From JAXDLK01 sp034666665 (GTDB lineage Bacteria; Desulfobacterota; Binatia; JACPRU01), in contig JAXDLK010000085.1 in NCBI GenBank assembly GCA_034666665.1, forward strand, positions 1 to 24,530: a stretch of DNA of 24,530 nucleotides, written 5' to 3'. Position numbers and translations under genes: made by a program. The notes below the pieces were generated by a model, which made no database searches, had not been told where the DNA came from, and was given only the letters and a program-made list of their open reading frames with translations. Each line of letters opens with the position of its first letter. The stretch's first letter is position 1. Positions 13,296-21,385 of this stretch are shown here, piece after piece.

Positions 13296-14771
13296 ATGCG
13301 CGAGTCGCGAGAGGCGGCGAGTTCGGCGGCGGCGCGGGCAAGCTCGCCTGCGCTCTACGGCCACGTCACCCGCGAGGTCGATGCCGGACCTTCCGGCGCC
13401 GACATCGGTGCGTTCTTCGACGTCGATCGCACGCTGCTCGCCGGCTTCTCGGCTGTCGAGTTCGTGCGCCATTCGCTGTGGAACGGGGACATGTCGGCTG
13501 CCGACCTGTTTCAGACGATGGCGACAGCCGCGTGGTTTCAGCTCGGCAAGATCGGTTTTTCCTCGTTCGTCACCGGCACCTCGACGGCACTTCGCCGGCT
13601 GACCGAGGAGGAGTTCGTCGCGCTCGGGGACAAGATCTTCACCGAGCGCCTCGCGGCGGAGATCTTCCCGGAGTCGCGCGCGCTCGTCCGCGCGCACCGC
13701 CGCAAGGGACACACCGTAGCGCTGGTCTCGTCGGCCACTCGGTACCAGATCGAGCCGCTCGCCCGCGAGCTCGAGATCCCGCACGTGCTCTGCACCCGCC
13801 TCGAGGTGCGGGCGGGACGCTTCACCGGCCGCGTGCTGCAGCCGACCTGCTACGGCGACGGAAAAGCGTCCGCGGCACGCGAGTTCGCGGCGGCGAACCG
13901 GATCGATCTCTCGCGAAGCCATTTCTACACCGACAGCCACGAGGACCTGCCGCTGCTGGAGATCGTCGGGCACCCCCACCCGCTGAATCCGACGCGCCAG
14001 CTCGCAGCGATCGCCGCGCGGCGCGGATGGCCGCTGCAGACGTTCCGCAGCCGAGGCGTGCCCGGAGCGACGGAGGTGCTGCGCACGACGCTGGCGATCG
14101 GCGCGCTGATTCCCTCCCTCTTCCTCGGCCTGCCGGCGGCGGCGCTCGACGGCAGCTGGCGAAGAGCCGTGAACCTCGCGACGTCGGTCTGGGGCGAGGT
14201 CGGCACCGCGCTCGCGGGTGTCGAGGTACGGGTGACGGGCGAGGAGCACCTGTGGTCGCACCGGCCCGCCGTGTTCATCTTCAACCACCAGAGCGCCATC
14301 GACATGCTGCTCGTGTGCAAGCTCCTGAAGCGCGACATCGTCGGCATCGCCAAGCAGGAAGTGCTGCGGAACCCGATCTTCGGTCCGGCCTTCGCGCTCG
14401 CCGGGACGGTTTTCATCGATCGCTCGAACCACGCGCAGGCGATGGAGGCGATGAAGCCGGCCGTCGATGCTCTCCGCGAAGGCTTGTCCATCGCCATCGC
14501 TCCCGAGGGCACCCGCAGCGCCACGCCGAGGCTCGGCCGCTTCAAGAAGGGCGCGTTTCACTTGGCGATGACCGCCGGGGTCCCGGTCGTGCCGATCGTC
14601 TTCCGGAACTCGCTCGATGCGTTGCCGAAGCACGCGATGATCGTGCGGCCGACGACCGTGGAGGCGGTGATCCACCCTCCGGTGCCGACCACCGGCTGGA
14701 CTCCGGCGACCCTCGACTCGCAGATCGCGGCGATCCGCGAGCTTTACCTCCGGACGCTCGAGGATTCGTGA
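13296..14771 (+). CDS. HAD-IB phosphatase / PlsC-type 1-acylglycerol-3-phosphate acyltransferase fusion
   Basis: This 491-aa two-domain protein resembles the mycobacterial HAD-PlsC architecture. Residues 37-235 are a HAD-IB hydrolase: nucleophile Asp42 and acid Asp44 in FFDVDRTL, SSAT at 145-148, and metal Asp in YTDSHEDLP (211-219). Residues 300-480 are a PlsC acyltransferase with NHQSAID (330-336, catalytic His331/Asp336) and the glycerophosphate-binding EGTRS (404-408). A hydrophobic segment (264-284, LAIGALIPSLFLGLP) between them probably anchors it to the membrane. It likely acylates lysophosphatidate and may also dephosphorylate a phospholipid-pathway intermediate; the HAD substrate is unknown. 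The first 35 residues are low-complexity Ala/Ser/Arg, so the true start may be further in, but this ATG lies 5 nt after aat. Confidence 0.92.
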   Translation: MRESREAASSAAARASSPALYGHVTREVDAGPSGADIGAFFDVDRTLLAGFSAVEFVRHSLWNGDMSAADLFQTMATAAWFQLGKIGFSSFVTGTSTALRRLTEEEFVALGDKIFTERLAAEIFPESRALVRAHRRKGHTVALVSSATRYQIEPLARELEIPHVLCTRLEVRAGRFTGRVLQPTCYGDGKASAAREFAAANRIDLSRSHFYTDSHEDLPLLEIVGHPHPLNPTRQLAAIAARRGWPLQTFRSRGVPGATEVLRTTLAIGALIPSLFLGLPAAALDGSWRRAVNLATSVWGEVGTALAGVEVRVTGEEHLWSHRPAVFIFNHQSAIDMLLVCKLLKRDIVGIAKQEVLRNPIFGPAFALAGTVFIDRSNHAQAMEAMKPAVDALREGLSIAIAPEGTRSATPRLGRFKKGAFHLAMTAGVPVVPIVFRNSLDALPKHAMIVRPTTVEAVIHPPVPTTGWTPATLDSQIAAIRELYLRTLEDS

Positions 14772-14777
14772 CCCGAT

Positions 14778-14806
14778 TTGACTGCCGCGCGCTTCGGCGC
14801 TTTATT
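14778..14806 (+). promoter_or_regulatory. Sigma-70-type promoter of the histidine kinase gene
   Basis: TTGACT (14778-14783) and TTTATT (14801-14806) are separated by 17 nt, with five and four of six consensus matches. Transcription would start about 20 nt before the ATG at 14834. It lies in the 62-nt gap after the HAD-PlsC stop and is one of the few AT-rich spots here. Confidence 0.45.
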
Positions 14807-14833
14807 GTGCCCAGGGGCGGCCGTGCGTGAGCC

Positions 14834-16567
14834 ATGGCAGCGTACTCCTTCGTCTCCGACCCGACACCGAACTCGCTGATCGCCTGGAATCAGGCGGAGA
14901 TCGATCTTCTCAGAGAGATCGCCTCCAGCCTGACTCCGTTCTCGGCCGAGATCGCGCAGGAATGGGCGGGTCAGCTGATCGCCCGCATCGGCGCTCCGCT
15001 CAGCAACACTCCCTATTTCCAGCAGCAGGTGCTCGAGGCGAACCACTGGTTCCTCGAGGGGCACCTCCTGAACCTCCAGCAGGGGAACCTCTCCCGCGTC
15101 TTCCAGCACAACATGGACGGCGACCGGGCGCTCCTGCGCTCGCAGCGCGTGCTGGATCCCGAGGTGCGGTCGACCCTCTCGCACCTCTACCTGTCCTTCG
15201 ATCTCTCGACCGGAGCGATCGTGCGGCGTCTGCGACAGATCTACCGAGACGATCCGCGACTGCCGGAGATCCTCGAGGTGTACGGCCGGGTGTCGCTGCT
15301 CCTCGGCGAGGGAATCGGCCTCGCGTTCCACGAGGTGACGTCGGAGGACCTGCGTCAGGCGCTACGGACCTCGGCGTCGTTGCTCGAAGCCGCCCGCGAG
15401 CTGAACACGCGCTCGGGATCGCTCGCCGCGGTGCTGGAAAAGCTCTGCCGCATCGTCCGGCAGCTCGTCCGTTCCGACAAGAGCATCGTCTTTCTCTGGA
15501 GCGAGGCCGGCCAGCAGTACAGCCCCCAGGCCGTCGCCGGCTTCAGCGAGGAGCAGACCGCCGACTTGCGCGCGCTGCGGATCCGCCGCGAGGACTTCCC
15601 GTTGATGGAGGCGATCCTCGACGGGAAGATCGTGAGCGGCAGTCGCGACGACGGCACCGTGCCGCGCGAGCTCATGGAGCGCTTCGGCGAGTCCGTCTAC
15701 GCCGTCGCGCCAATGCTCGATCCGGACGGACGGCCGCTCGGCGCGCTCGCCGCCTATCGCTCGAACGACGTGCCCTTCGGCCGCGGGGATGTGGAGATCC
15801 TCGAAGGCATCGCCCGCAACGCGGCGCTCGCCGTCGAGAACGCGATGCTCGTCGAGGGGCTCGAATCCGCAGCGCGGCGCAAGAGCGACTTCATCAACTC
15901 GATGTCGCACGAGCTGCGCACGCCGCTGAACGCGCTGATCGGCTATCTGGACATGCTGTTCGACGTCTACCAGGGCGATCAGTCCGGCCTCGAAATGATG
16001 CGGCGGATGCGGCGGAGCGGGAACTATCTCCTCAAGCTCGTCAACAACATCCTCGATCTCGAACGGATCGAGGCCGGCGAGATGCCGCTCCGCGACGAGC
16101 CGGTGGAGGTCACCGAGATCTTCCGCGGGCTCGACGAGATGTTCGCCACCGTCGCGCACGATCGCGGGATCACCTTCTCCTGCACGACGGAAAGGCCGGA
16201 CCTCGCCGTCGTCACCGACCGCATGAAGGTCCAGGAGATCCTCAACAACCTGGTCGCGAATGCGCTCAAGTACACCGACCGCGGCGGGGCCGTCGCGGTA
16301 CGGGCGGCGAGCGACGGCGGCAAGGTCGTGTTCCGCGTGAGCGACACGGGGATCGGCATCGAGGAGACGGATCTCGATCGGATCTTCGAGATGTTCCGCC
16401 AGGTCGGTGACGGAGGCCGGGGCGGCGCCGGGCTCGGCCTGAACATCGTCAAACGCTTCACCGATCTTCTCGGCGGCAAGCTCGAGGTCGAGAGCGCGGT
16501 CGGCAAGGGATCGACCTTCCGGATCGCCCTGCCCGCCCGTAACGGCGGTCCGCGCCCGCTCGCCTGA
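14834..16567 (+). CDS. Soluble GAF-domain sensor histidine kinase
   Basis: This 577-aa protein has no membrane segment, so it should sense a cytosolic signal. Residues 20-170 form an all-helical region with LLREIASSLTPFSAEIAQEW, LEGHLLNLQQGN and a His/Asp-rich core. It resembles RsbR- or globin-like helical sensor domains, but I cannot assign it. Residues 185-340 are a GAF domain. HisKA follows with the phospho-acceptor His359 in SMSHELRTPLNALIGY. The HATPase_c domain has the N box NNLVANALKYTD (471-482), G1 DTGIGI (504-509), F box and G2 GAGLGL (531-536). All catalytic boxes are present, so kinase activity is expected. No response regulator is adjacent, making it an orphan. It is convergent with the acyl-CoA dehydrogenase gene, 17 nt apart. 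Confidence 0.93.
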   Translation: MAAYSFVSDPTPNSLIAWNQAEIDLLREIASSLTPFSAEIAQEWAGQLIARIGAPLSNTPYFQQQVLEANHWFLEGHLLNLQQGNLSRVFQHNMDGDRALLRSQRVLDPEVRSTLSHLYLSFDLSTGAIVRRLRQIYRDDPRLPEILEVYGRVSLLLGEGIGLAFHEVTSEDLRQALRTSASLLEAARELNTRSGSLAAVLEKLCRIVRQLVRSDKSIVFLWSEAGQQYSPQAVAGFSEEQTADLRALRIRREDFPLMEAILDGKIVSGSRDDGTVPRELMERFGESVYAVAPMLDPDGRPLGALAAYRSNDVPFGRGDVEILEGIARNAALAVENAMLVEGLESAARRKSDFINSMSHELRTPLNALIGYLDMLFDVYQGDQSGLEMMRRMRRSGNYLLKLVNNILDLERIEAGEMPLRDEPVEVTEIFRGLDEMFATVAHDRGITFSCTTERPDLAVVTDRMKVQEILNNLVANALKYTDRGGAVAVRAASDGGKVVFRVSDTGIGIEETDLDRIFEMFRQVGDGGRGGAGLGLNIVKRFTDLLGGKLEVESAVGKGSTFRIALPARNGGPRPLA

Positions 16568-16584
16568 CGGCGGCGAGCGTTCTG

Positions 16585-17667
16585 TCACCAGCCGGCGAGC
16601 GCGGCAGCGCGGTCGCGGTGGTACGCAGCGTCGCCGAGAAAGCTTCGGTCGAAGATCGCCCGGCGGAAGAAGATCTGCAGATCGTAGTCCCAGGTGAAGC
16701 CGAGACCACCGTGGAGCTCCGTCGCGTCGCGGACGATCCGGTCGAAGACGTCCGTCAGGTGCGCCTTGGCGAGCGCGGCCAGACGCTCGCCGCGGTCCGG
16801 GATCCGGTCGAGCGCGTGGGCCGCATACCACCAGAGGGACTGGCAGGGCTCGAGCTCACAGGCCAGGTTGGCCAGCTGGTGCCGCACCGCCTGAAACGCG
16901 GCGAGCGGCCGGTCGAACTGTTGCCGCGCCTGGACGTGCTGGAGAGTCAGGTCGAGGCAGCGCCGCGCCCCGCCGTATGCGTCGGCGGCGAGCAGCGCGA
17001 GGCCGGCGTCGATCGAACGGCGGATCGCTCCGGCGCCACTCACGGCCAGAGTCGCCGGGGTATCGTCGAGGTCGATCGCATGGAGCCGCCGCGTGGGATC
17101 GACGCCCCGGTACGGGGTGATCACGACGCCGGGAGCCCCGCGCGCGACCAGCCATAGCCCGGGTCCCGTTTCGTCCTGAGCCGCCACCAGGACCGCGTCG
17201 GCTTCCGCGGCGTAGGGCACGAAGGACTTCCGGCCCCGCAGGCGGTTCCCCGCCGATCGCGTGACGAGCTCGCCAGGATCCCAGACGCCGCCCTCCTCAC
17301 CGCAGGCAACCGTCAGGATCGCGTCCCCCGCGGCAACGCGTGGCAGCCATTCCGCCGCCGCGCTCGGCGCCTCCCGGAGCGCCACCACGGCCATCGCCGC
17401 GCCGAGGAAGGGACCGGGGGTTGCCGCGTAGCCGAGCTCCTCGGCGGCGAGGCCGAGGTCGAGGACGCCGAGACCGGAGCCGCCGAGCTCGACGGGAAGG
17501 GCCAGCCCGGCGATTCCGAGAGCGGCCATCTCCGCCCAGAGCTCCGCGTCGTGCCCACGGTCGCCGTCCATCACGGCACGGACGCGAGCCGGAGGGCAGC
17601 GGTCGGCGAGGAAGGCGCGCAGCGTCCGCTGGAAGAGCAGCTGATCTTCCGAAAGACCGAAGTTCAT
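16585..17667 (-). CDS. Acyl-CoA dehydrogenase, non-catalytic-type subunit of a paired enzyme
   Basis: This is a 360-aa acyl-CoA dehydrogenase fold protein from ATG 17667, beginning MNFGLSEDQLLFQRTLRAFL as in the family. Longer upstream reading is rejected because it lies inside the neighbouring gene. The N-terminal helical domain (1-115), a degenerate middle beta domain (no TEPxxGSD motif; KSFVPYA marks the strand), and a C-terminal helical domain with QARQQFDRPLAAFQAVRHQLANL and LHGGLGFTWDYDLQIFFRR are visible. Neither position usually holding the catalytic Glu has one: the helix at AGAIRRSIDAGLALLA and the C-terminus lacking EGT. The ATG overlaps the preceding dehydrogenase stop by 4 nt (ATGA), so coupled translation is expected. 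By analogy with actinobacterial FadE pairs, I infer it forms an alpha2beta2 heteromer with that neighbour. Confidence 0.88.
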   Translation of the reverse strand: MNFGLSEDQLLFQRTLRAFLADRCPPARVRAVMDGDRGHDAELWAEMAALGIAGLALPVELGGSGLGVLDLGLAAEELGYAATPGPFLGAAMAVVALREAPSAAAEWLPRVAAGDAILTVACGEEGGVWDPGELVTRSAGNRLRGRKSFVPYAAEADAVLVAAQDETGPGLWLVARGAPGVVITPYRGVDPTRRLHAIDLDDTPATLAVSGAGAIRRSIDAGLALLAADAYGGARRCLDLTLQHVQARQQFDRPLAAFQAVRHQLANLACELEPCQSLWWYAAHALDRIPDRGERLAALAKAHLTDVFDRIVRDATELHGGLGFTWDYDLQIFFRRAIFDRSFLGDAAYHRDRAAALAGW

Positions 17668-18887
17668 CGACCCGCAGACGCGTCTCGCGGCAGCCCGAGG
17701 CCGCGCTCGGCGATGACGTTCCGCTGCACGTTGGCGGTGCCGCCCGCGATCAGCATTCCGAGCGACCACATGTAGGCGGTCACGAAGCGTCCGTCCGCCG
17801 GCGCATCGGGATCACCGGGCGCGAGCGCCGCGCGATCCGCGAGCACGTCGAGCGCGAGCCTGGTGAGCTCGTACATCGTGGTCGTCGCGTAGAGCTTGGG
17901 AATCATCCCGGCGACTCCCGACTCCTCCCCGCGCGCTTCCATGGTCAGGAGCCGCCACCCGTGAGCCTCGGCGGCCAGCACCCGCGCCTCGAGCTCGGCG
18001 AATCGGCGGCGAATTCCCGGATCCGCGATCGCGGGAGCGCCACGGCGCGGCAGCGCTCGCGCGAGCATGAGCACGCCCTCGAAGATGCGGCGGTTCAGGA
18101 AGGACCCGCCGATCAGCGCCCGCTCGTGTCGTAATGTGGAGCGGCTGACGGCCCACCCCTGCCCGCGTCCTCCGACGAGGTTCTCGACCGGAACCCGCAC
18201 CTCGTCGAAGAACACCTCGTCGAAGTCCGCGTCCCCCGTCATCTGCCGGAGCGGACGCACGGTGACGCCGACGCTCCTCATGTCGATCAGCAAGTAGCTG
18301 ATGCCGCCGTGCTTCGGCCGGTCCGGCTCCGTCCGTACGAGACAGAACATCCAGTCCGCGTCGTGGGCGTTGGACGTCCAGATCTTGTGGCCGTTCACCA
18401 CCCAGTGGTCGCCGTCGCGAACGGCTCGGGTGGTGAGCGATGCGAGGTCGCTCCCCGCACCCGGCTCGCTGTAGCCCTGACACCAGCGGACGTGCCCGAG
18501 GATGGTGCCGCGAACGAAGCGCTGCTTCTGCTCCTCCGTGCCGTGCTCGAGGAGCGTCGGGACCAGCATGCTCGGGCCCTGTCCGACGAGCTCTCCGGGA
18601 GCCGCGGCGCGGCGGAACTCCTCGAGCACGATCGCCGATCGGAGAACGTCCGGCGGCTCCTCCGCCCCGCCGTAACGGCGAGGAACGTGGCGATAGAGAT
18701 AGCCCCGCTCGATCGCTTGCACGCGGAGCTCGGTCGCCCGCCGGTCCGTGCGGCTGACGCCGCCGAGCGCCGCCACTCCCTCGAGCGGCGGGTTCGCGGC
18801 ACGATCCTCGTCGCTCCAGCTGCTCGCCAGGAAGTCCCGGACCACGCTCCGGAACCTCCGGTGGTCGGGGCCGTCGCTCAGGTCCAA
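17664..18887 (-). CDS. Acyl-CoA dehydrogenase, catalytic-type subunit of a paired enzyme
   Basis: This is about 407 aa from a TTG at 18887 (LDLSDGPDHRRFRSVVRDFL, the usual family N-terminus). The frame stays open to a GTG at 18977, but that would add a Pro/Arg/Ser-rich stretch and overlap the upstream gene by 53 nt. No start has a good ribosome binding site, so the start is uncertain. Motifs are CQGYSEPGAGSDLASL (136-151), HKIWTSNA, and C-terminal GGTANVQRNVIAERGLGLPR. The usual Glu of EGT is replaced in GGTANVQ. Glu255 in LRHERALIGG sits at the isovaleryl-CoA-dehydrogenase-type base position and is my candidate catalytic residue. It probably pairs with the downstream overlapping gene. It follows the propeller/cytochrome gene in the same direction. 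Confidence 0.9.
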   Translation of the reverse strand: MDLSDGPDHRRFRSVVRDFLASSWSDEDRAANPPLEGVAALGGVSRTDRRATELRVQAIERGYLYRHVPRRYGGAEEPPDVLRSAIVLEEFRRAAAPGELVGQGPSMLVPTLLEHGTEEQKQRFVRGTILGHVRWCQGYSEPGAGSDLASLTTRAVRDGDHWVVNGHKIWTSNAHDADWMFCLVRTEPDRPKHGGISYLLIDMRSVGVTVRPLRQMTGDADFDEVFFDEVRVPVENLVGGRGQGWAVSRSTLRHERALIGGSFLNRRIFEGVLMLARALPRRGAPAIADPGIRRRFAELEARVLAAEAHGWRLLTMEARGEESGVAGMIPKLYATTTMYELTRLALDVLADRAALAPGDPDAPADGRFVTAYMWSLGMLIAGGTANVQRNVIAERGLGLPRDASAGR

Positions 18888-18899
18888 AGCGGGGACGCT

Positions 18900-18920
18900 G
18901 CCGAATTCGATGAATTCGGC
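18900..18920 (-). promoter_or_regulatory. Perfect 9-bp inverted repeat between two co-directional genes
   Basis: GCCGAATTC and GAATTCGGC flank a 3-nt loop. It starts 4 nt after the upstream stop and ends 12 nt before the TTG proposed as the dehydrogenase start, exactly where a ribosome binding site should be. There is no T-run, so it is not a normal intrinsic terminator. It could be an mRNA processing or translation-control hairpin, or a palindromic operator. It is AT-rich against its surroundings. Confidence 0.4.
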
Positions 18921-18924
18921 GAAG

Positions 18925-20727
18925 CTAGGGCCGCGAGCCGTCGGCGAGCTTCGCGACCTCGGCGGTTCTCGCCTCACCGTCGGGCAGCAGCCGGATCACG
19001 TGCGGCAGGTCGGCCTCCATGTGCCATCCCGGCGTGTTCGAGTTCGACGTCCAGACGCCGCCCTGATCGTCGAAGTCGATCTCGCGCGTGTAGGTGACGC
19101 GCGACGGCATCGGGTAGATCGTGAACTTCTCGCTCTCCGGTTCGAAGCGGATCAGCGTGTCCGAGTTGGTGCCGCAGATCCATACGGTATCCGTGCGCCG
19201 ATCGACGTTCAGCGCGTACGGCGTGTCCGTACCCTTCGGCAGGATCGGCAGGTCCCACGTCTTGAACTCGCGAGTCTTCAAGTCGAAGCGGGCCACCAAC
19301 CCGGCGCTGAACCCAGGGATCCAGAGGTTGCCCTTGGAGTCGAACCGCAGGCGGCGCGGACCCGGGAACGGAGTTTCGATCAGCTCGTACTCGAGCGTCT
19401 TGGGATCGATGCGGCCGATGCGGTGCTCGTTGAGCTGGCTGAACCAGACGTCGCCGTTCGGAGCGATGTCGATGCCGTAGGGGACCGGCAGATTCGCGCC
19501 TTCGGAAACCGTCTCCGGCTGCGGCAGCCAGTCGGCGAGCTTCAGCAGCATCGGAAACAGGCGGAGAGCGACCGCCTGCTTCCAGGTACGTGAAGGAAGC
19601 TGGATGGTCTCGTGCCGACCCGTCTTCGGGTCGATCATCGAGACGTGGTTGCTGACCGCGAGCGTGTACCAGGCGCGCCCCTGCTGATCGAAGCGGATGG
19701 TGTGCGGGTAGAGCCCCTTCGGCTGATCGATCAGCTTCCAGCTCTCCGCCTTTGGATCGAAGATGCCGATCTTGTTGCCGAGACAGAGCGTGATCCAGAT
19801 CTTCCCGTCCGGAGCCACCTGCAGGCTGTGCGGCGCGACGTGGGCGTCGGCGTTCGGCGGCAGCACGTTCGCGCCCGCGCTGAAGACGCCGCCGAGCGGC
19901 AGGCCGCCGTTCGGGATGTGATACGCCTTGCGCTCTCCGTTCCGCGGGTCCAGGCGGTAGAGCATGTCCTTGGTGGTGTCGACCGAGTAGATGAAGCCGC
20001 CCGGCGCGACGACGATGTCGTGCTGCACCGACGCCCGGTCTCCCACCTCCCATTCGTCGATGACGGCACGGAGCCCCGCGGGGTTCGGCAGCGGGTGGCG
20101 CTCGATCTGCTCCTTCAGCTTCGGCAGCGCGGTCTCGGGCTCGTAAGCGGCGTTCAGGATGCTCGGCAGCGCCTTCCGCGTCTCCGGCGTCAGGATGCCG
20201 CCCATCCGCGCCATCAGGCTGAACACCTTCTCCCATTCTTCGGGGTCGCGCTGGACGCGCGTGGCCCAGCTTCCCTGCTGGTGACAGAAGGTGCACTGGC
20301 GGACGAACTCCTCGCGCATGTGCTCGCTCGGCATGCGCTGCAGCACGAGGTCGAGCCAGCGGTTCGAGGGAAGCTGGGAGAGGCGGTCGTAGTCGTCTCT
20401 CTCCGGCTCGAGACGGAAGTCGACCTCCTGCCCGCGAGCGGTCACGCCCATCGAGGCGCCATCCTGGAAGCCGAAGCGACGTGCCTGGAGGTCGTAGACC
20501 CCGCCTTGGATCTCGGGCAGCGCGTACCGACCGTCGGCGTCGGCATAGACGGACGTGATCCGTGCCTGCTCGCGATGACGGGCGGAGACGGTCGCGCCGG
20601 CGATCGGTCGCCCTGCGGCGTCGACCACGCGGCCGCGGAAGCCTTGACCGGCGCTCGCCGGCGGGACCGCCGCGATTGCGAGCCAGAGAGCCGCTCCGGC
20701 GAACGACACCACGGCGCGAATCTTCAT
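18925..20727 (-). CDS. Exported CarboxypepD-like / c-type cytochrome / Vgb-like beta-propeller protein
   Basis: This is a 600-aa protein from the ATG at 20727, preceded by GGAGGG with about 6-nt spacing. Signal peptide at 1-27 (MKIRAVVSFAGAALWLAIAA, cleavage near ASAGQ). Residues 28-108 are a carboxypeptidase-regulatory-like Ig fold (FRGRVVDAAGRPIAGATV, DADGRYALPEIQGGVYDL). A single haem c motif CTFCH (145-149) follows in a short helical region. Residues 230-600 are a beta-propeller like virginiamycin B lyase, with repeats of the type APDGKIWIT, APNGDVWFS and DSKGNLWIP, and PHSLQVAP and PHTIRF. Vgb opens streptogramin B rings, but most genomic homologues are not resistance genes and I do not claim that activity. 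A periplasmic redox or sensing role is inferred. It is downstream of the YfaP-like lipoprotein (51 nt) and upstream of the paired dehydrogenases. Confidence 0.85.
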   Translation of the reverse strand: MKIRAVVSFAGAALWLAIAAVPPASAGQGFRGRVVDAAGRPIAGATVSARHREQARITSVYADADGRYALPEIQGGVYDLQARRFGFQDGASMGVTARGQEVDFRLEPERDDYDRLSQLPSNRWLDLVLQRMPSEHMREEFVRQCTFCHQQGSWATRVQRDPEEWEKVFSLMARMGGILTPETRKALPSILNAAYEPETALPKLKEQIERHPLPNPAGLRAVIDEWEVGDRASVQHDIVVAPGGFIYSVDTTKDMLYRLDPRNGERKAYHIPNGGLPLGGVFSAGANVLPPNADAHVAPHSLQVAPDGKIWITLCLGNKIGIFDPKAESWKLIDQPKGLYPHTIRFDQQGRAWYTLAVSNHVSMIDPKTGRHETIQLPSRTWKQAVALRLFPMLLKLADWLPQPETVSEGANLPVPYGIDIAPNGDVWFSQLNEHRIGRIDPKTLEYELIETPFPGPRRLRFDSKGNLWIPGFSAGLVARFDLKTREFKTWDLPILPKGTDTPYALNVDRRTDTVWICGTNSDTLIRFEPESEKFTIYPMPSRVTYTREIDFDDQGGVWTSNSNTPGWHMEADLPHVIRLLPDGEARTAEVAKLADGSRP

Positions 20728-20778
20728 GATCAGCCCTCCAAGGGTCACCCCGACCGCCGGGGCGAAGCGATTGTCGAC

Positions 20779-21291
20779 CTACCTCTCGGGCACGTCAAAC
20801 TCGAGCGCTTGGTAGCGGAAGTCCTTCGGCTTCACCTTGGCGATCCCCTCGAACCGCTGGCCGCGAACCTCCGCCACGATCCGGCACTCCACCTCCTCGA
20901 AATCCGTTCCGCAGGGGTTCGGGAAGTCGACGCCGACCCGGTAATGGCCCGGCGACGCCTTGCGGAAGGATACCGACTCCATGCGCACCTCGGCCGGGCC
21001 GGGGTCCTTGGGACAGCGGGCGTCCCGCGTGAGCTTCCCCCCGGATCCCGACCGGGAGTTGCCGAAGTACACCGTCTCCTGCCGCGGATCGGTGACGAAA
21101 ACGTCGAGATCGACCGGAGCGCTCCAGAGGAGGACGACGCGAACCTCTCCTTCCGCCCGCTCCCGCAGCACGTCGGACGGAGGTGCCGCCGGGGCGACGG
21201 GTCGCGGCTTCTCCTTCGCCGCGCCGCAGGCGCCGAGGACGCAGCCGGCCAGCATCGAAAGACCGAGGAGATGCCACCGGGCCTGCCTCAT
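20779..21291 (-). CDS. YfaP/DUF2135-like lipoprotein
   Basis: This is a 170-aa protein from ATG 21291 (MRQARWHLLGLSMLAGCVLG). Two lipobox candidates are seen, LAGC with Cys17 and LGAC with Cys22. The mature N-terminus is Pro/Ala-rich (PRPVAPAAPPSD). The remaining domain begins VRVVLLWSAPVDLDVFVTDP, then GGKLTRDARCPKDPGPAEVR and SPGHYRVGVDFPNPCG. This is the pattern of YfaP/DUF2135 beta-sandwich domains (LxW..p.DLDL.V..P.G, sGG.L..D, GPE, G.Y.V.V). A Cys pair (ARCPKD, NPCGTD) and a further Cys (VECRIV) may form disulfides. It is the first gene of the - strand cluster and divergent from groES. No function is established for the family. No clear ribosome binding site is seen. Confidence 0.75.
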   Translation of the reverse strand: MRQARWHLLGLSMLAGCVLGACGAAKEKPRPVAPAAPPSDVLRERAEGEVRVVLLWSAPVDLDVFVTDPRQETVYFGNSRSGSGGKLTRDARCPKDPGPAEVRMESVSFRKASPGHYRVGVDFPNPCGTDFEEVECRIVAEVRGQRFEGIAKVKPKDFRYQALEFDVPER

Positions 21292-21385
21292 ACGTCCGGT
21301 TCCGGCTGCCGGTTCTCCTTCAAGGCCTGCTTGATTACAAGCGCGAGAAAAGAAGCAAGATTGATCGTTTTCCCGCCCTGGGCTC

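Noticed and set aside
18925..20727. Reading the Vgb-like propeller as a streptogramin resistance enzyme
   Set aside because: Size, the haem motif and the extra N-terminal domain differ from true Vgb (about 300 aa). Most such homologues are not resistance genes, and no drug-related context is present.
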